Shown here: one piece after another, positions 58,503-64,000 of the stretch
Position numbering within the stretch: the first letter of the stretch is position 1
Layout: every line of letters starts with the position of its first letter
Assembly: GCA_034766995.1 (NCBI GenBank)
Contig: CM068315.1
Coordinates: forward strand, 11,412,510-11,476,509
Length of the DNA stretch: 64,000 nucleotides
DNA from: Acanthacorydalis orientalis
Lineage: Eukaryota; Arthropoda; Insecta; Megaloptera; Corydalidae
Direction: 5' to 3'
Notes under the pieces: model-generated
What the model saw: only the letters and a program-made list of their open reading frames with translations
Told to the model about the DNA's origin: nothing
The model's database searches: none
Made by a program: the position numbers and the translations under genes

Positions 58503-58619
58503 CTATAAGTGTGTGAAAATATCGAATGTATTGTGTGTATGTGATACATACAATTTTTTCAGATAAAAACATTATGTATAACGTGTAATAAAGTTTTCAT
58601 ACATTACTTAATAAAACAC

Positions 58620-58980
58620 AATGCTAATATATGCTCACGGTCCTACCTTTATTTGATTGAAATTGTCTAAACAAGATATGACGCAATTCTCTACCTGTAC
58701 ATATTAAAAGACACTTTCCGTGTGTAGACGGGTCGTGTTTGCATTGTTTGATAAATATCAAATATTTGCTCGATTGTAAATACGGAACGATATATTTATG
58801 TACATCCAGGATGAAATCCAAACTGCTGTATGTATTCCCACAGCCCGGGGCTTAGCGTCGTTACACAAATGCGGATAGGGCCCGAGTAAATGTTGGGCTA
58901 GAATTCGCCAATTTCGTAAATTTCATTTATTGTTCGCGAGAGGCGGACGTATATTGATCTGTTTGAATTTCTGAGTCTTT
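58620..58980. other. GC-richer unique island
   Basis: Includes CACACTTTCCGTGTG-like words, CCCACAGCCCGGGGCTTAGC, GGATAGGGCCCGAG and CGCGAGAGGCGGACG. AGCCCGGGGCT at about 58843-58853 is a perfect palindrome apart from its centre. The frame on the minus strand (65 codons) has no domain. Candidate enhancer or promoter. Confidence 0.4.
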
Positions 58981-59980
58981 TTTATTTCGAATTACATTTG
59001 TTTATATATACACAAGTACATTTTTAAACGCAAACATTGTTTTACTAGAGGTCGAAATGAATATGCATGTTTTTTTTATAATTATTTTACTTGCAATGTG
59101 CACGTAGAATCTAAAAGTAAACCATCTAAGTTTTATATATATATACATATGTATATATATTAAAAATTGTGCATGTTTATATCAAATGAAAAAACATTAT
59201 GCCGGTGAAATTTTCACAAATTTAATGCATATACATTTTCTAATAAGCTCATTGACTCACAAATTTGCTATAAAGGAAATCTACAATTATATACTGAAAA
59301 TAATGATTTCACGACTCTTACTTCTTTTATTTTTATTTATTTAACATACATACTCATATGTAATAAAAATTATTTTAATGTATTAAAACAGAAGATAAAT
59401 TACCTTCATATTCATTATTGTATTTTAAAAATTCGAGTTTCACATAGAAATAGAATAACAATAAAATTTTATTATAATATTCTCTACATAGAGCAACCTT
59501 TTCAAAACCCACAATTATATTTTAATATTTCACAATGAGAAGAAATAATGAACCGAGTAAAATAATTTCAATTTGGAACGAAAAAATTGAAATGCTAATT
59601 TGAAAATCGTTTAATTGAAATAAGAATGCTGCATTTGATTTATTCATTATAACTGGACGCTCTATTTGATAAAAAATTTAGCATTAATTAAATACAGTTA
59701 ATTATTAGCAATTATTAGTGTAAATTAAATACAAACAATATATTATTCGAATTAATAGAATACAAAATAATATAATTTCACATAGAAATATACTTATAAA
59801 ACAAAACTGAAATCATATATTTCAATAGGATATACTTTCTGTCGTGAAAAAATTAATGAATATTTAATATAAAATTTAAATATTGAAAACTATTGAATGT
59901 AAATTCATTTAAGAAAAAATAAATCAATCAAAATATACAATTTATCATGTATTAAAATAGAAAAAATAAATGGTTGTAAA
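58981..59980. other. AT-rich non-coding stretch
   Basis: Short interrupted TA run at 59135-59162; nothing else recognised. Confidence 0.5.
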
Positions 59981-59982
59981 TA

Positions 59983-61245
59983 TTGGGTTGGTCAAAAAGT
60001 ATTTGTATTTTGTTCTAATTGATGGACATATGTATCTTGAAATGTAACTAACTTCATTCTAAACCGCAAATTCATTATGTAACTTGACAGATGATGGTCC
60101 AAGCTTGTTTTAGAAAAAGAAAGTGCACAATTTCGTTAACAATTGTTCGATTTCCGTCGATTTTAAAACTGGAAATCCAGAGGAACATTTTCATCATATT
60201 TTGCAGCGTTTTTTTCCGAAAAGGAAAAAAACGTGCAAGCTCATAAAAACTTATATGTATGGTGAAAATGACTTAAAACTACGGCAGTGTCAGAATTTGT
60301 TTGTTAGATTTCGGTCTAGATGCACCACGCTCAGGAAGACCAGTTGAGGTTGATGGTGACAAAATAAAGGCATCGTTCGAATCCAATCAGCATTTAACGA
60401 TACTAGAAATTGCTGAGAATCTTAACATTTTAAAATTGAGTGTTAAAACCATTTAAAATAACTTGGATATATTAGTAAGTTCGATATTTGGGTACCACAC
60501 GAGCTCAGAAAAATTCATGTCACTAAGGGGATTGACATCTGTCATTCTCTCTTGAAACGTGCAGAAAAGATTCATTTTTGAAACGTATGATAACAGACGA
60601 TGAAAAATGGATCGTCTACAACAACGTCGAACAAAAAAGATCGTGAAGCAAGAGTGATGAACCTACTCAACATGCTTAAGAAGCAAATATTCGTCAAAGG
60701 AAGATTATGCTGCCAGTCTGGTAGGATTTCAAAGATATTATGTATTTCGAGCTGCTTACAAATAACTTAACTATTAATTCGGACGTGTACTGTCGTCAAC
60801 TGGATAAATAAATAATCCCATCAAACAGAAGTGTCCAGAATTGGAAATCGCAAAGGGGTTGTGTTTCACCATGATACAGCTAGACCACATAGAAGTTTGA
60901 TCACTCGTTAAAAATTGTTGTAGCTTGTATGGGAATTGGTACCACATTCTTCATATTCGCCAGACCTGGCAGCATCAGACTGCCATTTATTTCTTTCTTT
61001 GCAAAACGCCTTGAATGATACAACCTTCACTACTGATGAGGATATCAAATCGTTCTTAGAACTGTTTTTTGTCGAAAGAGATAAGAGCTTTTTTGAGCAC
61101 GGAATCATGAAGTTGTTTGAAATATTGCAAAATGTGATCAAACAAAATATACAATATATAGATTGATAAAGTTTTTGTTTCCCATGAAAAATTCGCCTTT
61201 CATTCATATAGAAAAAAAAACACAATTTTTTTTTGGCTGACCCAA
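59983..61245 (+). mobile_element. full-length mariner, inactive
   Basis: Termini TTGGGTTGGTCAAAAAGTAT and TTTTTTTTGGCTGACCCAA; TA at 59981-59982 and 61246-61247. At 1263 bases it has the normal mariner size and contains every part of the transposase in order. Confidence 0.9.
60091..61167 (+). pseudogene. mariner DD34D transposase, dead
   Basis: Parts in order: a damaged N-terminal helix-turn-helix; the linker APRSGRPVEVDGDKIKASFE; second helix-turn-helix HLTILEIAENLNILKLSVKT; first catalytic aspartate in MITDDEKWIVYNN; ELLTNNLTINSDVYCRQLDK; second aspartate in VVFHHDTARPHRSLI; third in SYSPDLAASDCHLFLSLQNA, 34 residues after the second; C-terminus HGIMKLFEILQNVIKQNIQY. All three aspartates survive, but at least six stops and several frameshifts interrupt the frame, so the element cannot make transposase. 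The 76-codon stretch 60936-61166 is the longest intact piece. Confidence 0.9.
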
Positions 61246-62154
61246 TACTTTCATAGTATATATTTTGAATATTTAATAGTAAATTTTGAAAAGAATCACA
61301 ATTATTCCATAATATATTCAGTCTATTGTCAAAATACACGGAATTCATTAATTTCGCTTATTTATAGGGTACTATTTAAGAAATAGAATTTAGTAACTTG
61401 CAGAATTAATATACACACTGTATATGCATATTTAAATAGATAATATTTCAAGTATATATTTTAATATTTTTATCGTGAATATTTTCATGATTATTAGCAC
61501 TTTAGATTGAAAATGTTGATATATGCCAGTTACGCATGTTCGAATTATTATGGATACTTATATTTTTATATTACTTATATAATCGAAAAATAATTTATCT
61601 ACTTTTTTGTAAAAATTAAATAAAATCATAACATTTAACAACTTAAATATCAAACGTGGAATTTAATCCAATATTTACTTTTATTTAACTGTAACTGTAG
61701 TACGAGTATATAATATAATTGAATATATTTAAGATTTATTTACATTTCGGCGCCGATTTTTTGTTAATAATTTATAGTAAATTATTTAACATTAATTAAA
61801 AAATTACATCTTCATTTTCATAACAAAAAAGACTGTTTCTAATTTTACAACTCAATGGTTCAAGACTGAAATATAAGAAAAATATTATTTATTTATGTAT
61901 ATAGAAAAATATTATTTAGTTAAAGTTCCGAATTGGACTTATCATAATCTATTAATATTACGAATCAGTTAAGAATTATTTTTCATTCTTGTTTTTCAAT
62001 GAGCGTTGTGTTAAATTTCTTGAACTCTTTTTCAAATTCATTCTTGTTATATATTTTTTATTTTCCATTATTCTATTTTTCTAATGACATTCCGTTAGTT
62101 ATTTCAGTAGTCTCGATTTTACTCACTATTTAAACTTTCATCTTCTTCTTTGAT
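61246..62154. other. AT-rich non-coding stretch
   Basis: Nothing recognisable between the mariner and the LINE 3' end. Confidence 0.5.
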
Positions 62155-62908
62155 GACACTATAGCCTAAATCGAACCTTGACCTGCCTCAGACAATCAAT
62201 TTTCTGCCTCCAGACATCCCTCTGCTTAGTAGTCCTTCTCCATTTCCTCACTTCCGACAGTTACACTGGATCCTTCTCTACATTGTCTGTCTATCAGAGC
62301 TTTGGTTTACCTACAGGTCTTCTCCCGGATGGTTGTCCATCCAAGACCATTTTTGGTACTCTTGAGTCCAGTGTGACCTTCCCATCGCAGACGGAGCAAT
62401 TTTATAAAGTCCAATAGTTTTGGTTCCTTATAGACTTTATATAATTCGAATTTGTAGCATATTCTCCATATACTTTAATCATTTACGGTCCCAAACATCC
62501 TTCTCAACATTCTTTTTTCGACGGTGTTCAACATTTCTGCGGTCTTAGCTGACATGATTCACATTTCACCTCCATAAGATATGACAGTACGGATGAAGGA
62601 TTTATGCAGTCGGATTTTGAATTTCCTATGCACATTTTTGGATTTCATTACGAACAAGAACCCGAAATATGTTCCATTTGCTGCTACTATTCGTTTTTTA
62701 ACTTCTTGAGATTTCTTATTTTCACTGGTGACGTTTGAGTCAAGGTAGTGAAATTGTTTACAACCTCGAAATTGTAATCATCGATGGTGACATTTTGACC
62801 TAATCTTATTCTTTGTCTTCTACTTTGCATCATTAGTTTGCTTTTATTGTCATTTAATCTAAGATTAATGTTTGATGCAGCGGTCTCAAGGAGCCCAATA
62901 AAGTGCAA
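62155..62908 (-). mobile_element. non-LTR retrotransposon (LINE), 5'-truncated
   Basis: The minus strand reads IGLLETAASNINLRLNDNKS, KLMMQSRRQRIRLGQNVTID, DYNFEVVNNFTTL, then in broken frames RIVAANGTYFG, SKNVHRKFKIRLHKSFIRTV, ISYGGEM, TVEKRMLRRMFGTVND, SIWRICYKFELYKVYKEPKL and LLRLRWEGHTGL. This is the thumb and C-terminal end of a LINE reverse transcriptase of the kind with (V/I)LTYG.E(T/M)W and RLRW.GH words. It is clearly a different lineage from the RTE copies at 8376 and 34145. The 3' end is near 62155, where a GAAGAAGATGA tail may be the terminal simple repeat. It is truncated at 62908, where a Tc1 fragment begins. Confidence 0.8.
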
Positions 62909-63459
62909 TAAATATGAGAATAGATCAGAGTTTTTATTTCCAACAAGATAACGAGCCGAAGCACACCGCTTACAATGTGCACCAGACGATCATTTATAAT
63001 TGCCCACTTATACTGCAAACTGCTCCTCAGTCGCCAGACATGAACCCAATAGAAAATCTTTTGGGTCTTATGGAAGGGCGTATCAGAAACATGACATTTC
63101 TAATAAAGAACAGCTGAAAAGATACTTTTGGAAAAATGGAGAAAAATAACGCCTGAACAAACACAAAGTTTAGTTAAATCTATGCCAAAACGACTTCGAA
63201 CTGTAATTAATGCTAGTGGAAACCCTACAAAATATTAATTTAAAAATTATATTACATTTTGACAGTTATTTATCATTTGTTTGTATACTTTTGCGTTGTA
63301 TATTTTTTAGTTTACTGGAATAGTGTATTAATGAAAATTAAATTTATAATTATAAGTGGAACATGATAGGTTTAAGTAAAATAAAAGAGTGAAAAATTTT
63401 AAACAACGCCTTACTACAAAGAGAAAATTCGCCAAATGTTTGAATACTTTTGCTGGTCA

Positions 63460-63462
<3 letters not shown>
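62909..63462 (+). mobile_element. Tc1-like transposon, 3' half
   Basis: The plus-strand frame 62914-63117 reads FYFQQDNEPKHTAYNVHQTI (second catalytic aspartate) and QTAPQSPDMNPIENLLGLME (catalytic glutamate, 34 residues on), i.e. the DD34E signature. After a frameshift near 63112 it continues NKEQLKRY, KITPEQTQSLVKSMPKRLRT, VINASGNPTKY-stop at 63236. The terminus is AATACTTTTGCTGGTCACTG followed by TATATA. The 5' half with the first aspartate is absent. Confidence 0.85.

Positions 63463-63507
<45 letters not shown>
63463..63507. repeat. (TA)n microsatellite at a Tc1 terminus
   Basis: The TA run begins at the TA target dinucleotide of the Tc1 element and is followed by iterated TACATTTTTCTA words (63510-63560). 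Confidence 0.96.
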
Positions 63508-63512
<5 letters not shown>

Positions 63513-63807
63513 CATTTTTCTATACATTTTTCTATACATTTCTCTATATGTTTGTACATTCCTTTTCCATTCATAGGTATTGAAACCAGTTTAATATTAT
63601 TTTGTTCATAAAAGTATATTAAATAAATAGTTAATACACAAGTACACCAACTCTTATCTCATATTAACTTACGTTTTCCAAGAAATAAGTTTGTTCACGT
63701 CTTAATACTACTCAACAGCTATGTCTCATTAACTGATCATGAAACAATGTCAAGTAAGTGGTACTCCATTTCATATCTGTACAGATTGTTGATAAAAGGT
63801 CTTTATG

Positions 63808-63809
<2 letters not shown>
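63508..63809. other. AT-rich non-coding stretch with a short tandem array
   Basis: ACATTTTTCTAT is repeated about three times at 63511-63548; the rest is unremarkable. Confidence 0.5.

Positions 63810-63871
<62 letters not shown>
63810..63871. repeat. (CATA)n(TA)n microsatellite
   Basis: ACATACATACATA followed by about 26 TA units. The remaining 129 bases of the window hold nothing recognisable. Confidence 0.96.
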
Positions 63872-63873
<2 letters not shown>

Positions 63874-64000
63874 TGTAATTCTTATCGCGTATACAATTAC
63901 ATACACGATGTGTTTTATCGCACGATAAGCGAATAATTATAATCACAATGCATTTTAATTTAGTCCAATAAAATGTATTTTATCGAATAATTAGATTGTA

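Overview
The window is non-coding, transposon-dense nuclear DNA from an animal, most likely an insect. I infer this from the very high A+T content, the mix of mariner, Tc1, Helitron, RTE-type LINE and hAT remains, and TATAAA-type core promoters. Hymenoptera would fit, but nothing seen here proves the order. I find no intact host protein gene, no tRNA or rRNA gene and no CRISPR array. Almost every reading frame of 60-100 codons is either the Tyr-Ile translation of a (TA)n tract, a piece of a dead transposase, or chance.

The sequence has three layers. (1) About sixty (TA)n microsatellites, roughly one per kilobase and often running into (TG)n or (GA)n. (2) Mobile-element remains: a ~555-bp internally deleted mariner family (2065-2633, 4401-4950, 19088-19642, 29831-30391, 50573-51147), a separately deleted relative (39118-39657) and an 80-bp end-to-end derivative (44668-44747); two near-full-length copies of another mariner-like family (8788-9984, 45775-47042); single mariners at 57222-58112 and 59983-61245; Tc1-like halves (13926-14722, 62909-63462); Helitron 3' ends, two of them in a tandem repeat (11791, 16690-17320); RTE-type LINE pieces (8376-8655, 34145-35306, probably 52620-53150) and another LINE (62155-62908); a hAT/ZBED-type transposase relic (42205-43110); and several transposase-free inverted-repeat families. 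(3) Short islands of higher G+C, 0.2-1.3 kb long and spaced every few kb (2.9, 7.1, 10.5, 12.9, 17.6, 23.6, 26.7, 28.5, 36.1, 40.0-41.3, 47.8, 55.2, 58.8 kb). These are the best candidates for host function, as enhancers, promoters or 5' exons.

The most interesting regions are the ~1.3-kb island at 40.0-41.3 kb with a TATA box and a 51-codon cysteine-containing frame; the TATA-bearing island at 17.6 kb; a p53-type palindrome next to a TATA box at 24.3-24.4 kb; an abundant inverted-repeat family (IR-A, about ten copies, most between 27 and 44 kb); a MITE built from reiterated ATATAAGG-type words (38307-38586); and a Tc1/mariner junction in which two different transposases meet inside the catalytic region (about 13925).

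No set of genes works together here. The window looks like a gene desert or a very large intron, with host information in the GC islands and the rest made of decaying mobile elements and expanding TA repeats.
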